Assembly: GCF_030815975.1 (NCBI RefSeq)
Contig: NZ_JAUSXL010000002.1
Span: 4,080,501-4,144,500 of the forward strand
Source of the DNA: Variovorax paradoxus
GTDB taxonomy: Bacteria > Pseudomonadota > Gammaproteobacteria > Burkholderiales > Burkholderiaceae_C
Direction: 5' to 3'
Length of the DNA stretch: 64,000 nt
The notes under the pieces were generated by a model. The model was not told the DNA's origin. It made no database searches and worked only from the letters and a program-made list of their open reading frames with translations. The translations under genes were made by a program, and so were the position numbers. Shown here one piece after another: positions 47,879-56,600 of this stretch. The number at the start of each line of letters is the position of its first letter. Positions within the stretch are counted from its first letter, which is position 1.

Positions 47879-48858
47879 AGGCAGGCAACGGCAAGCGGCT
47901 CTTCATCAACGAAGTGGCCACGCGCGACGGCTTCCAGATGGAAAGCCGCTTCATCCCTACCGACGAGAAGATCGCGCTCATCGATCGCCTCGGCACACTC
48001 GGCTACGCCAAGATCGAGGTGACTTCATTTACCTCCGCCAAGGCGATTCCGGCGCTGCGGGACGGCGAAGAAGTGATGCAGCGCATCGCGCGCCGCCCCG
48101 GCGTGGTCTACACCGCGCTGGTGCCGAACCTGCGCGGGGCCGAGCGCGCGCTGGAGAGCCGCATCGGCGAATTCAACATCGTCATGTCGGTGAGCGAGAC
48201 CCACAACCTCAGCAACCTGCGCATGACGCGCGAGCAGTCGTTCGCGCAGCTGGCCGAGGTCGTCGCGCTGACCAGTCGGGCCGGCGTGCCGGTGAACGTG
48301 TCGCTCTCCTGCGTGTTCGGCTGCCCGATGGAAGGCGAGGTGCCGCTGGCCGCCGTGCTGGAATGGATCGACCGCTTCGCGGCGCTTCAGGTGCAGGGCG
48401 TCACGCTGTGCGACACCACGGGCATGGCCTATCCAACGCAGGTGCAGGCCCTCTGCGAGGCCGTGATGGCGAGGCACCCCGACCTGCAATGGACGGCGCA
48501 CTTTCACAACACGCGCGGCATGGGGCTGGCAAACACGGTGGCCGCGGTCGAGGCGGGCATCGAGCGGCTCGACATGTCGCTGGGCGGCATCGGCGGCTGC
48601 CCGTATGCGCCCGGTGCCACCGGCAACGTGGCCACCGAGGACGTGGTGCACATGCTGCAATGCATGGGCTACGACACCGGCATGGATCTGCAGGGGCTGA
48701 TCGATGCCGCGTCGGAGCTCGAGACCCTGGTGCAGCACGGCTTGCCGAGCCAGGTTTCCCGCGCCGGCCACCGGCTCACGCGGCATGCGCCGCCGGCGGA
48801 TTTCAACGACATCGCGGCGCGTGCGCATGCGCGCCGAGCCAAGGAGCTGCACGCATGA
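47875..48858 (+). CDS. Hydroxymethylglutaryl-CoA lyase family protein
   Basis: A 327-aa TIM-barrel lyase that splits 3-hydroxy-3-methylglutaryl-CoA (or a close analogue) into acetyl-CoA and acetoacetate (or pyruvate). The metal and substrate motifs are EVATRDGFQMESRF at residues 14-27, EVTSFTSAKAIPAL, the loop SCVFGCPMEGEV, and the metal-binding HFHNTRGMG near residue 205. Last comes GGIGGCPYAPGATGNVATED with the active-site Cys. It is translationally coupled to the upstream CoA-transferase and the downstream VOC gene by ATGA overlaps. Confidence 0.93.
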   Translation: MKAGNGKRLFINEVATRDGFQMESRFIPTDEKIALIDRLGTLGYAKIEVTSFTSAKAIPALRDGEEVMQRIARRPGVVYTALVPNLRGAERALESRIGEFNIVMSVSETHNLSNLRMTREQSFAQLAEVVALTSRAGVPVNVSLSCVFGCPMEGEVPLAAVLEWIDRFAALQVQGVTLCDTTGMAYPTQVQALCEAVMARHPDLQWTAHFHNTRGMGLANTVAAVEAGIERLDMSLGGIGGCPYAPGATGNVATEDVVHMLQCMGYDTGMDLQGLIDAASELETLVQHGLPSQVSRAGHRLTRHAPPADFNDIAARAHARRAKELHA

Positions 48859-49235
48859 TCGACCATCTGGACCACCTGGTGCTCACCACCGCCGACGAGG
48901 CGGCCTGCACCCGCTTCTACATCGACGTGATGGGCATGGCGCTGGAGACTTTCGGCGCTAATCGCAAGGCCTTCCGCTTCGGCCACCAGAAGATCAACCT
49001 GCATGTGAAGGGGCACGAGTTCGAGCCCAAGGCGCAGCTGCCGACGCCGGGCTCGCTGGACCTGTGCTTCATCGCGAGCGTGCCGCTCGACGATGTGATT
49101 GCGCGGCTGAAGAGCAACAGCGTGCCGATCCTCGAAGGCCCCGTGATGCGAACCGGCTCCACCTCGCGCATCCGATCGGTCTATGTGCGCGACCCCGACC
49201 TGAATCTCATCGAAATATCCGAGCTGGCGCCCTGA
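48855..49235 (+). CDS. VOC-superfamily (glyoxalase/bleomycin-resistance) protein
   Basis: A 126-aa vicinal-oxygen-chelate fold protein. It begins IDHLDHLVLTTADEAACTRFYIDVMGMAL and ends SIYxxDPDxNLIEIS-style (VYVRDPDLNLIEISEL), matching the metal-site His and Glu positions of the fold. Similar proteins act as isomerases, epimerases or dioxygenases. It overlaps the lyase stop by ATGA, so it belongs to the operon. It may be an epimerase for the CoA or acid intermediate, but nothing visible proves this. Confidence 0.9.
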   Translation: MIDHLDHLVLTTADEAACTRFYIDVMGMALETFGANRKAFRFGHQKINLHVKGHEFEPKAQLPTPGSLDLCFIASVPLDDVIARLKSNSVPILEGPVMRTGSTSRIRSVYVRDPDLNLIEISELAP

Positions 49236-49282
49236 CGGGCCGGCTTCGAATGCAACCCAAAAACACCGGAGACAGACAAATC

Positions 49283-50254
49283 ATGAAACCCGCTCATCGC
49301 CTTTTGATAGCCGCAGGCCTCGCGCTGGCGGCCGCCGCGGCCAGCGCCGACACCTGGCCCTCGAAACCGATCACCTTCATCGTGCCCACCGCGCCCGCCG
49401 GGTCCACCGACATCATGGCGCGCATGGTGGCCGACCCGCTGCAGCGCGCGCTGGGCCAGCCCATCGTGGTCGACAACAGGCCCGGTGCCAGCGGCAACAT
49501 CGGCACCGAGGCCGTCGCGCGCGCCGCGCCCGATGGCTACACGCTGCTGATGCAGTACTCGGGCTACCACGTCGGCAACCCCGCGCTCTTTCCGCAGATC
49601 AAGTGGAGCCCGACCAAGGACTTCGTGCCGGTGGCGCTGGTGATGCGCGCGCCGCACGTGGTCGCGGTGAGCGGCAAGCTGCCCGTGAACTCGATGAAGG
49701 AACTGATCGAGTATGGCAAGAAGAAGAAAGAGGGCGGCCTGTTCTACGCCTCGTCGGGCAACGGCTCCATCCAGCACATCGCGGGCGAGCTGCTGTCGCG
49801 GCAGGCCAAGCAGCCGATGACGCACGTGCCCTACAAGGGCTCGGGCCCGGCCATCAACGACCTGATCGCGGGCAACGTCGACATGTTCATCACCACGCCG
49901 CCCTCGGTCATCGGCCATTTCGCGGGCGGGCGCATCAAGCCGCTGGCATACACGGGCAGCAAGCGCCATCCGTCGATGCCCGACGTGCCGACCTCGGCCG
50001 AGGCGGGGCTGCCGGGCTACGAGGTGGAGTCGTGGTTCGCGGTGTTCGCACCGGCAAAGACGCCGCCCGAGGTCGTCAACAAGCTCAGCGCCGAGATCAG
50101 GAAGATCGTCGAGAGCGAGTCGTTCCGCAAGAAGGTGGACGAGCAGGGCGCCTTTGCCACCTACATGGATCCGGCGGCGCTGGGCAAGTTCGTCGACCAG
50201 GAACTGGCGGCCTGGGCGAAGGTGATCAAGGCGGCGGACATCAAGCCGGATTGA
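49283..50254 (+). CDS. Bug-family tripartite tricarboxylate transporter binding protein
   Basis: A 323-aa periplasmic substrate-binding protein with a signal peptide (MKPAHRLLIAAGLALAAAAASA). Bug/TctC blocks: WPSKPITFIVPTAPAGSTDIMAR, VVDNRPGASGNIGTEAVARAAPDGYTLL, GNGSIQHIAGELL and HVPYKGSGPAINDLIAGNVDM, with PTSAEAGLPGYEVESW. No TctA/TctB membrane genes are adjacent, which is usual for Bug proteins in these bacteria. GGAGAC lies ten bases before the ATG. Encoded at the end of the CaiB-lyase operon, it probably captures that pathway's acid. Confidence 0.95.
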   Translation: MKPAHRLLIAAGLALAAAAASADTWPSKPITFIVPTAPAGSTDIMARMVADPLQRALGQPIVVDNRPGASGNIGTEAVARAAPDGYTLLMQYSGYHVGNPALFPQIKWSPTKDFVPVALVMRAPHVVAVSGKLPVNSMKELIEYGKKKKEGGLFYASSGNGSIQHIAGELLSRQAKQPMTHVPYKGSGPAINDLIAGNVDMFITTPPSVIGHFAGGRIKPLAYTGSKRHPSMPDVPTSAEAGLPGYEVESWFAVFAPAKTPPEVVNKLSAEIRKIVESESFRKKVDEQGAFATYMDPAALGKFVDQELAAWAKVIKAADIKPD

Positions 50255-50449
50255 GTAAGCTCACGGGCCCGGCGTTCGCCCCGCGCCGAGGCGGCCGACT
50301 TAGTAGGGAAGTATCGGGTTTTCAACCCCGTGGACTTTTGGCGAAAGTGCGCAAAAAGGCCGGTGCACGCATGCGTCGCGCTGGTAGCCTCGGGCGAGAA
50401 AACCAATCAACCAAACGGTCGTTTTCTTGGTGTGCTCAAGGGGGAATTT
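50255..50449. other. Intergenic region before the candidate toxin gene
   Basis: These 195 bases contain a small stem (gggtt ttc aaccc, about 50317-50329) without a T-run, so it is not a convincing terminator. Lower GC begins here and continues into the next two genes. No gene is recognised. Confidence 0.4.
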
Positions 50450-51352
50450 GTGGCTGAAGTACTGGAAATGTCAGTGACAGACCGAGTCGGCGAAACCATG
50501 CGGCGGGCCCTGCCTCTGTTGCCAAGCGAAGCACGATCGACCGTCATGGCGATGTTGCAGCCCGAGGCGCTTGCGATCGTCGCCGGGACGCTGATCGTGT
50601 GGGCTGGCTCGCACTTCTTCGGCGTGGGCGAAATCGTCGACATCATTCTGCTCGTGGTGGGCTTCGCTGCGCTCGGCATGTCTGTATTTTCAGGAGCCAG
50701 TGAGCTCACCGATTTTGTGCAGAAGGCGGTAAATGGCCGGTCGGATGCGGATCTCGATCAGGCTGCCGAGCACTTTGCAAAAGCGATTTCCTTGCTTGGA
50801 ATTTCGGCGATCCAGGCGCTGCTGATGCGCGGTGCCGCCCGTACGGTAATAGAGCGTGGCGTACCGAAAGTCGAGCCTTTGCCCAACGTTGGGACACCTC
50901 CTCCTGCAGGGAATGCGCTGCGGCTCAGTCGGCCCGAGTCGCTGCCTGGCGGGATCGCGGGCTCCACCAGTCTGTTCGGCGACGTCAGCATTGCTCGCAG
51001 TCAGAGCCTCACCGAGCAGCGGATCACGCTTTTCCATGAGTTGGTTCATCGCTATTTTTCGCCGCGGACCGGCCCATTGCGTCAACTGCGTGCGGAACTG
51101 CGTTGGTCTGCTTATTCACGATCTTCGCTTCTGCGTTACCTCGAGGAAGCGTTGGCGGAAGGTTACGGACAGCTGAAAGTGCATGGCTTGGCTCAGGCAC
51201 TTGGCGCGTACCGTTTCCCGATCCAGAACGGGTACGTCACCGTGTCTCAACTAGCGGTGGAAGGCATGTACATCGGCCGAATTCTTATCGGTGGCTCCAG
51301 CTTCTGGGTCGGGGTGAGTGGCGGCCAGATCCCAAACACAAACCATGATTGA
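50450..51352 (+). CDS. Candidate polymorphic-toxin-like protein with zinc-protease HELVH motif
   Basis: A 300-aa protein that I cannot assign to a named family. Two hydrophobic segments lie at about residues 38-52 and 62-79, followed by an amphipathic linker. The C-terminal domain has HELVH at residues 196-200 and a second acidic block LEEALAE near 231-237, as in metallopeptidases. The fold of helical membrane region plus short enzyme domain is typical of contact-delivered effectors. The GTG start has GGGGGAA five bases upstream. GC is lower than the surroundings. It overlaps a small downstream gene that may encode immunity. No VgrG, PAAR or Rhs part is present. Confidence 0.6.
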   Translation: MAEVLEMSVTDRVGETMRRALPLLPSEARSTVMAMLQPEALAIVAGTLIVWAGSHFFGVGEIVDIILLVVGFAALGMSVFSGASELTDFVQKAVNGRSDADLDQAAEHFAKAISLLGISAIQALLMRGAARTVIERGVPKVEPLPNVGTPPPAGNALRLSRPESLPGGIAGSTSLFGDVSIARSQSLTEQRITLFHELVHRYFSPRTGPLRQLRAELRWSAYSRSSLLRYLEEALAEGYGQLKVHGLAQALGAYRFPIQNGYVTVSQLAVEGMYIGRILIGGSSFWVGVSGGQIPNTNHD

Positions 51353-51581
51353 CGAGCAGACCGCACTGGCGATCGCCAGAGCCGAGGCACAGTCGCTGGG
51401 TTGGGCCTTTGGCGAGCCCGTTGAAGCCGTGTTGAGACAGCGCCGATCTTGGTTCGGCAAGCTCGAGGACCGTGGGCAGTGGAATATTCGCACCAATGCC
51501 ATGGCTCTGGGAACTTGCGCGTGGTTTGTCATTGACGCTAGCGATGGACGGATCCTTGAAAAGGGCTATGTTTCCCGTTAA
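51345..51581 (+). CDS. Small protein, candidate immunity partner
   Basis: A 78-aa acidic-to-neutral soluble protein (MIDEQTALAIARAEAQSLGW, ending ASDGRILEKGYVSR). Its ATG lies eight bases inside the end of the candidate toxin gene, so translation is coupled. The layout resembles small immunity proteins such as the YrhB/Imm35 type, whose C-terminal half also reads as WFV-D--DG-I, but this is a weak resemblance. It has no signal peptide or membrane helix. Context is the main support for a protective role. Confidence 0.6.
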   Translation: MIDEQTALAIARAEAQSLGWAFGEPVEAVLRQRRSWFGKLEDRGQWNIRTNAMALGTCAWFVIDASDGRILEKGYVSR

Positions 51582-51645
51582 AGAGTTTTCGTTCTGAAAA
51601 TCCAGGCTTCCGGGGCGTGGATGCAGCCAGCCTGGAGATCGACCT

Positions 51646-52212
51646 CTAACCCGCAATGAGCTTCTGCACCAGCTCCGCCGTGGTGGCCGCCGCGTACTTG
51701 CGCATCAGCCGCGCCCGGTGCAGTTCCACCGTGCGGTGGCTGATGCCCAGCGCCTTGCCGATCTCCTTGGACGTGAGCCCGCGCATCACCTGCGCCGCCA
51801 CCTCGCGCTCGCGCGGCGTGAGCTCGGCCTTGACCGCGCGGCGTGAGCCCAGGTCCTCGAAGGTCCAGATGCCGGCCTCGTGCGGCGCGGCGCGGTTCAT
51901 GGCGTGCCCGGTGACATGGCACCAGAAGGTTTCGCCGGCGATGGCGCCGTGCAGGCCGCCCAGGCGCCTCATCATGCGGTTGTCGGCGTAGCGGCCGCTG
52001 GCGTTCAGGAACGGCTCCATGCGCTTGCCGATGCGCTCGAACTCGGCCACGCTCGGGTACAGGATGCTGAACGAATGCCCGACCAATGCGGAGGGCGTTG
52101 CACCGAAAATCTCGCACACCCGCTCGTTGCAGGCCACGATGGTGCGGTTGCTCGACACCACCATGCCGACGGGCGCATGTTCAAAAGCCAGCCGGTAATC
52201 GATCTCGGGCAT
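51646..52212 (-). CDS. PAS-LuxR transcriptional regulator
   Basis: A 188-aa regulator with an N-terminal PAS sensor (YRLAFEHAPVGMVVSSNRTIVACNERVCEIFG, GHSFSILYPS) and a C-terminal LuxR helix-turn-helix. That domain reads LTPREREVAAQVMRGLTSKEIGKALGISHRTVELHRARLMRKY. It is divergent from scoAB, with a perfect palindrome 20-45 bp from its start. Proteins of this layout act without phosphorylation, responding to a ligand or redox cue through PAS. It is the likely activator or repressor of scoAB and itself. Confidence 0.92.
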   Translation of the reverse strand: MPEIDYRLAFEHAPVGMVVSSNRTIVACNERVCEIFGATPSALVGHSFSILYPSVAEFERIGKRMEPFLNASGRYADNRMMRRLGGLHGAIAGETFWCHVTGHAMNRAAPHEAGIWTFEDLGSRRAVKAELTPREREVAAQVMRGLTSKEIGKALGISHRTVELHRARLMRKYAAATTAELVQKLIAG

Positions 52213-52231
52213 CGGGGGTCACCATTACGAA

Positions 52232-52257
52232 ATACTACGTATGCGACTACGTAGTAT
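52232..52257. promoter_or_regulatory. Perfect palindromic operator between luxR-type gene and scoAB
   Basis: ATACTACGTA and TACGTAGTAT form perfect 10-bp arms around a 6-base spacer (tgcgac). The site is 20 bp from the LuxR-type start and 59 bp before the scoA start. Each arm itself contains the palindromic core TACGTA. Size and position fit a dimeric LuxR-type DNA-binding site. Confidence 0.8.
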
Positions 52258-52315
52258 CGTTCAAGGCTCTTCTTCGAAGCTTTCGCCAACTCTCCACATC
52301 CATCAAGGAGCCCGA

Positions 52316-53119
52316 GTGAACAAGATTTATCCCTCCGCAGACGCGGCACTCAAGGGGGTCGTGGCCGACGGGCAGACGCTCGCGGTCGGCGGCTTCGGCC
52401 TGTGCGGCATTCCCGAGGCGCTGATCGACGCGCTGCACGACTCGGGCGTCAAGGATCTCACCTGCATCTCCAACAACGCGGGCGTCGACGGCTTCGGCCT
52501 CGGCAAGCTGCTCGAGACGCGCCAGATCAAGAAGATGATCGCGTCCTACGTGGGCGAGAACAAGGAGTTCGAGCGCCAGTACCTTGCGGGCGAACTGCAG
52601 CTCGAATTCACGCCCCAGGGCACGCTGGCCGAAAAGCTGCGCGCGGGCGGCGCGGGCATTCCGGCCTTCTTCACCAAGACCGGTGTCGGCACGCAGGTGG
52701 CCGAAGGCAAGGAACTGCGCGAATTCGACAGCGAAACCTATGTGATGGAACGCTCGCTGGTGCCCGACGTGGCGCTGGTGAAGGCCCACGTGGCCGACAA
52801 GTCGGGCAACCTGCGCTTTCGCCTCACGGCGCGCAACTTCAACCCGGCCGCCGCCATGGCCGGCAAGATCTGCATCGTCGAGGTCGAGAAGATCGTCGAA
52901 GTGGGCGAACTGGCCCCTGACGACATCCACCTGCCGGGCATCTACGTGCATCGCATCGTGCTCAACGCCAACCCGGAGAAGCGCATCGAGAAACGCACCG
53001 TGAGCGCGGCCGCGCCGGCCGATGCGGCCGCCGCCAAGGTCGAAGCGCAGGCCGCCATTGCGCAGGCCGCCGCCGGCAGCGAAGTACCCGCGCCCGTCAA
53101 GAACAACAAAGGAGCCTGA
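52316..53119 (+). CDS. scoA: 3-oxoacid CoA-transferase subunit A
   Basis: The A subunit of a class I CoA-transferase that activates acetoacetate or another 3-oxoacid using succinyl-CoA or acetyl-CoA. The 267-aa product shows [24 protein letters not shown] near the N-terminus, the [27 protein letters not shown] block, [34 protein letters not shown], and [18 protein letters not shown]. The last 40 residues are an Ala-rich tail longer than usual. The start is GTG with AAGGAG eight bases upstream. The B subunit follows directly. Confidence 0.95.
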   Translation: MNKIYPSADAALKGVVADGQTLAVGGFGLCGIPEALIDALHDSGVKDLTCISNNAGVDGFGLGKLLETRQIKKMIASYVGENKEFERQYLAGELQLEFTPQGTLAEKLRAGGAGIPAFFTKTGVGTQVAEGKELREFDSETYVMERSLVPDVALVKAHVADKSGNLRFRLTARNFNPAAAMAGKICIVEVEKIVEVGELAPDDIHLPGIYVHRIVLNANPEKRIEKRTVSAAAPADAAAAKVEAQAAIAQAAAGSEVPAPVKNNKGA

Positions 53120-53120
53120 G

Positions 53121-53759
53121 ATGCCCTGGACCCAAGACCAAATGGCCGCGCGTGCGGCGCAAGAACTCGAAGACGGTTTCTACGTGAACCTGGGCATCGG
53201 CATTCCCACGCTGGTGGCCAACTTCGTCGGCGACAAGGAAGTGTGGCTGCAAAGCGAGAACGGCATGCTCGGCATCGGCCCGTTCCCGACCGAAGACCAG
53301 GTCGACGCCGACCTGATCAACGCCGGCAAGCAGACCGTGACCACGATTCCCGGCTCGGCCATCTTCGGCAGCCACGACAGCTTTGCGATGATCCGCGGCG
53401 GCAAGATCAACCTGTCGATCCTCGGCGCCATGCAGGTCAGCGTGGAGGGCGACCTCGCCAACTGGATGATCCCCGGCAAGATGGTCAAGGGCATGGGCGG
53501 TGCCATGGACCTGGTGGCTGGCGTGAAGCGCGTGATCGTGCTGATGGAGCACGTCGCGAAGAAGAAGGACGGCACCGAGGACCTCAAGATCCTCGAGAAG
53601 TGCACGCTGCCGCTGACCGGCGTGGGCGTGGTCGACCGCATCATCACCGACCTGGCCGTGATGGACGTGGTGCCCGAAGGTCTCAAGGTGGTCGAGCTCG
53701 CGCCGGGCGTGAGCTTCGACACGCTGCAGGCCAAGACCGGCGCCAGGCTGATCCAGTAA
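53121..53759 (+). CDS. scoB: 3-oxoacid CoA-transferase subunit B
   Basis: The 212-aa catalytic B subunit. It contains [16 protein letters not shown] and the active-site Glu in [14 protein letters not shown]. Further family blocks are [30 protein letters not shown] and [22 protein letters not shown]. Its ATG is one base after the scoA stop; GGAG lies in the scoA end. A terminator follows 24 bp after the stop, so scoAB is a two-gene operon. With the HMG-CoA-lyase operon upstream it could consume the released acetoacetate. Confidence 0.96.
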   Translation: MPWTQDQMAARAAQELEDGFYVNLGIGIPTLVANFVGDKEVWLQSENGMLGIGPFPTEDQVDADLINAGKQTVTTIPGSAIFGSHDSFAMIRGGKINLSILGAMQVSVEGDLANWMIPGKMVKGMGGAMDLVAGVKRVIVLMEHVAKKKDGTEDLKILEKCTLPLTGVGVVDRIITDLAVMDVVPEGLKVVELAPGVSFDTLQAKTGARLIQ

Positions 53760-53783
53760 GGCTGCCCACGCAACCACGATAAA

Positions 53784-53817
53784 GGGCAGGGCCGCGAGAG
53801 CGGGCCCTGCCTTTTTG
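53784..53817 (+). terminator. Rho-independent terminator of scoAB
   Basis: An 8-bp GC stem (ggcagggc 53785-53792, gccctgcc 53804-53811) with an 11-base loop is followed by TTTTT at 53812-53816. It lies 24 bp after the scoB stop. Confidence 0.88.
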
Positions 53818-53841
53818 CTTTGGACGTTCTGGAGAAATGAA

Positions 53842-55221
53842 ATGAATGCGAGCGAAGCCCTGGACAGCATCTGGCGGCGGGCGGGCCTGCCGGTCGAGGC
53901 CCTGCAACATGCGCGGCTCACGGGCGAAGACCCGGTGCTGCCGTCGTCCTTCGCGGTGGGTACGGCCGCGCAGAGCACCATCGCGGCGGCAGCGCTCGCG
54001 GCCTGCGAACTGGGGCATTTGCGCGGCGCCGAGCGCCAGGAAGTGGCCGTCGACATGAGGCACGCGGCGCTCGACTGCACCGGGTGGTTCAGCCTCGACG
54101 GCCGCGTGCCCGACCTGTGGGACACGTTTTCCGGGCTGTACCGCTGCGCCGACGGCTGGGTCCGCATTCACGCGAACTTCGCGCACCACCGCGATGGTGC
54201 GCTGCGGCTGATGAAGCTCGATCCGGCCGCCGCCACGCGCGCGGAGGCCGAGGCTGTCATGGCGACCTGGCGCGCGCTCGACTTCGAAGACGCAGCCGCC
54301 GCGCAAGGCCTGGCGGCGACCGCGCTGCGCCGCTTCGACGAATGGGACGCCTCGCCGCAAGGCCAGGCCATTGCGGCGCAACCGCTCTTCACGATCGAGC
54401 GCATCGGCGATGCACCGCCGCTCGTGCTGCCGCCGCTGCGCGAGGACCAGCGGCCGCTCGATGGCGTGCGCGTGCTCGACCTCACGCGCATCCTCGCGGG
54501 CCCCGTAGGCGGCCGCGCGCTGGCAGCGTATGGCGCCGACGTGATGCTCGTCAATTCGCCGCACCTGCCCAACATCGAATCCATTGCCGAGACCAGCCGC
54601 GGCAAGCTGTCGGCGCATGTGGACCTGCGCACCGAAGCTGGCCGCGCCGCGCTGCGGCAACTCGCCACGCAGGCCCATGTCTTCGTGCAGGGCTATCGCC
54701 CGGGCGGCATCGAGGCGCTGGGTTTCGGACCGGCGGAACTCGCGCGGCTCAGGCCTGGCATCGTGTGCGTGTCGCTCACGGCCTATGGCACGCAAGGCCC
54801 GTGGGCGCATCGCCGCGGCTTCGATTCACTCGTGCAGACCGCCATGGGTTTCAACCAGGCCGAAGGCGAAGCGGCCGGTGACGGCAAGCCCAAGCCGCTG
54901 CCGATGCAGATCCTCGACGAGGCCACGGGCTACCTGATCGCCCTCGGCGCCGCCGCGGCGCTCTGGCGGCAGCAGCAGGAGGGCGGCAGCTGGCACGTGC
55001 AGGTGTCGCTGGCGCAGACGGGGCAATGGCTGCGAGGGCTCGGGCGCCTGCCGGGCGGGCTGTCGATCGCCAGACCCGACCTGAAGCCCTACGTGGAGAC
55101 CTCGGCCTCGGGCTTCGGCGAACTCACTGCGCTGCGCCACAGCGCGCAGCTGTCGCGCACGCCGGCCGCGTGGCCGCGCCCGTCGATGCCGCCGGGCAGC
55201 CATGCGCCGGTCTGGGCCTAG
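53842..55221 (+). CDS. CaiB/BaiF-family CoA-transferase, two-part 459-aa form
   Basis: A class III CoA-transferase of the longer type. The N-terminal ~200 residues are diverged (starting MNASEALDSIWRRAG) and resemble a C-terminal CaiB half (GLYRCADGWVRIHANFAHHR). The second part from residue ~215 has the canonical start LDGVRVLDLTRILAGPVGGRALAAYGADV, VDLRTEAGRAALR and SLTAYGTQGPWAHRRGFDSL. It ends with LDEATGYLIALGAAAAL, where I see the catalytic-type Asp. The parts appear in permuted order compared with the short form. The stop overlaps that of the aminotransferase (convergent). Confidence 0.88.
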   Translation: MNASEALDSIWRRAGLPVEALQHARLTGEDPVLPSSFAVGTAAQSTIAAAALAACELGHLRGAERQEVAVDMRHAALDCTGWFSLDGRVPDLWDTFSGLYRCADGWVRIHANFAHHRDGALRLMKLDPAAATRAEAEAVMATWRALDFEDAAAAQGLAATALRRFDEWDASPQGQAIAAQPLFTIERIGDAPPLVLPPLREDQRPLDGVRVLDLTRILAGPVGGRALAAYGADVMLVNSPHLPNIESIAETSRGKLSAHVDLRTEAGRAALRQLATQAHVFVQGYRPGGIEALGFGPAELARLRPGIVCVSLTAYGTQGPWAHRRGFDSLVQTAMGFNQAEGEAAGDGKPKPLPMQILDEATGYLIALGAAAALWRQQQEGGSWHVQVSLAQTGQWLRGLGRLPGGLSIARPDLKPYVETSASGFGELTALRHSAQLSRTPAAWPRPSMPPGSHAPVWA

Positions 55222-56384
55222 GCCTCGAGCGCGGCGCGCACCTTGTCGCCGAGCCCGCGCAGCCGCTCGACCGGTTCGTTGGAGAACACGAAGCGCAGAT
55301 ACTGTGCGCCGTGCGTCTGGCCCCAGCCCCGCATGGCGGTCGCGCACACGCGCTGCGCCAGCAGGCGCTCCGACAGCGTCTGCCCGTCGATGCCGAAGTC
55401 GCTTGTGCGCAGCAGCAGCGACCAGCCGCCGGCCGGAACGCCGACCGGCAAGCCCTTGAGTTCATTGAGCACCGTGTCGCGCCGGCGTTCCAGTTCGGCC
55501 ACATAGGGCCTGAGCGTGTGTGCCGATTGTTCGAGCGCCGTCGCCACCGCGTCCTGCGCGATGCCCACGGGCACCACCACGTTGGCGAGCGAAACGGCGA
55601 TGAGGTCGGGCATGTAGCTTTCGGGTGCGACGGTCCAGCCCACGCGCCAGCCGATCATGCGCAGTTCCTTGGCCGACGAGCCGACCGTGATCGTGCGCTC
55701 GGCCATGCCGGGCAGGCCGGCAGGATGGATCACCTGGCGCCCGTCGAACAAGAGCCGTTCCATGGCGGTGTCGAGGATGAGCGTCAGGTCTTGCTGCACG
55801 CACAGCGCGGCGATGGCGCACCAGTCGTCTTCGTCGAAGTAGCCGCCTGTCGGCATCGAAGGCGACATCAGCAGCATCACACGCACGCGCGGCCCGATGG
55901 CGGATCGCAGCGCCGCGCGATCGAGCTTCCATTCGCCGCCGGGCGTGAAGGCGAAGGGCACGTACTTCGGCGTTCCGCCGGCCAGGCGGATGCGGTTGAG
56001 CAGGCCCGCGTAGGTCGGATCGGTCACCAGCACTTCGTCGCCCACTTCAACCGTGGCGAGCAGCGCGTTGAGGATGCCCGAGAGGCCGCCCGCGGAGATC
56101 ACGCAGTTGCGCGCGTCGTAGCCCACGCCTGAGAGTGCCGACACGTGCCGTGCCGCCACCTCGCGCAGGCGCGACTGGCCGACGAAGGGAAGGTAGCTGT
56201 TGTCCGAATCCTCCGAAGCCGCACGCACGGTGCGCGCGATGGCTTCGGGGTCCGGCGGAATATCGACGTCGAGGTTTTCGAGCCGGAGAAAGGGCGGACC
56301 GTCCGCATCGTCGGCGATGGCGCCCATGCGGTCGACGCCAATGCCTGCGATGTGTTCCAGCCGTGCGGGGCGATGACGTGGCAT
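55218..56384 (-). CDS. PLP-dependent aminotransferase, class I/II
   Basis: A 388-aa fold-type I aminotransferase. It has LPFVGQSRLREVAARHVSAL near residue 65, SAGGLSGILNALLATVEVGDEVLVTDPTYAGL near residue 97, and the PLP lysine in GSSAKELRMIGWRVGW near 235. The C-terminal Arg-containing block YLRFVFSNEP binds the substrate carboxylate. Sequence style is that of aspartate/alanine-type transaminases. The ATG at 56384 fits. It is convergent with CaiB, overlapping by 3-4 bases. Substrate unknown. Confidence 0.93.
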   Translation of the reverse strand: MPRHRPARLEHIAGIGVDRMGAIADDADGPPFLRLENLDVDIPPDPEAIARTVRAASEDSDNSYLPFVGQSRLREVAARHVSALSGVGYDARNCVISAGGLSGILNALLATVEVGDEVLVTDPTYAGLLNRIRLAGGTPKYVPFAFTPGGEWKLDRAALRSAIGPRVRVMLLMSPSMPTGGYFDEDDWCAIAALCVQQDLTLILDTAMERLLFDGRQVIHPAGLPGMAERTITVGSSAKELRMIGWRVGWTVAPESYMPDLIAVSLANVVVPVGIAQDAVATALEQSAHTLRPYVAELERRRDTVLNELKGLPVGVPAGGWSLLLRTSDFGIDGQTLSERLLAQRVCATAMRGWGQTHGAQYLRFVFSNEPVERLRGLGDKVRAALEA

Positions 56385-56444
56385 GCGATCTCCTTGCTTC
56401 TGTTCGCCGCATTGTGCGTTTGTGGCGCCGCTGTTCGGGGCGCG

Positions 56445-56590
56445 ATCCCGCCGACGGGGTACGCGGCGAAGCGAATGTCCCCCGGCCTTCGGCCTCCTCC
56501 TTTATTTCGCTGCGCAAGGCACTCCATCGACGGGATCGTTATGCGGAGCGGTCGTTGATCGGCTGTACACCAAGAGCGTGCCCAGGTGCA
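56445..56590 (+). repeat. Dispersed intergenic repeat, copy B
   Basis: This copy matches the 13.4 kb element in the same orientation along about 145 bp. It includes the hairpin GGCC-TTC-GGCC (56484-56494) and the blocks tttatttcgctgcgcaaggc and gcggtcgttgatc. It is paired with an inverted partial copy 10 bp further on. It sits between the starts of the aminotransferase and the stop of the LysR gene. Confidence 0.82.
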
Positions 56591-56600
56591 CAGGGCATCG

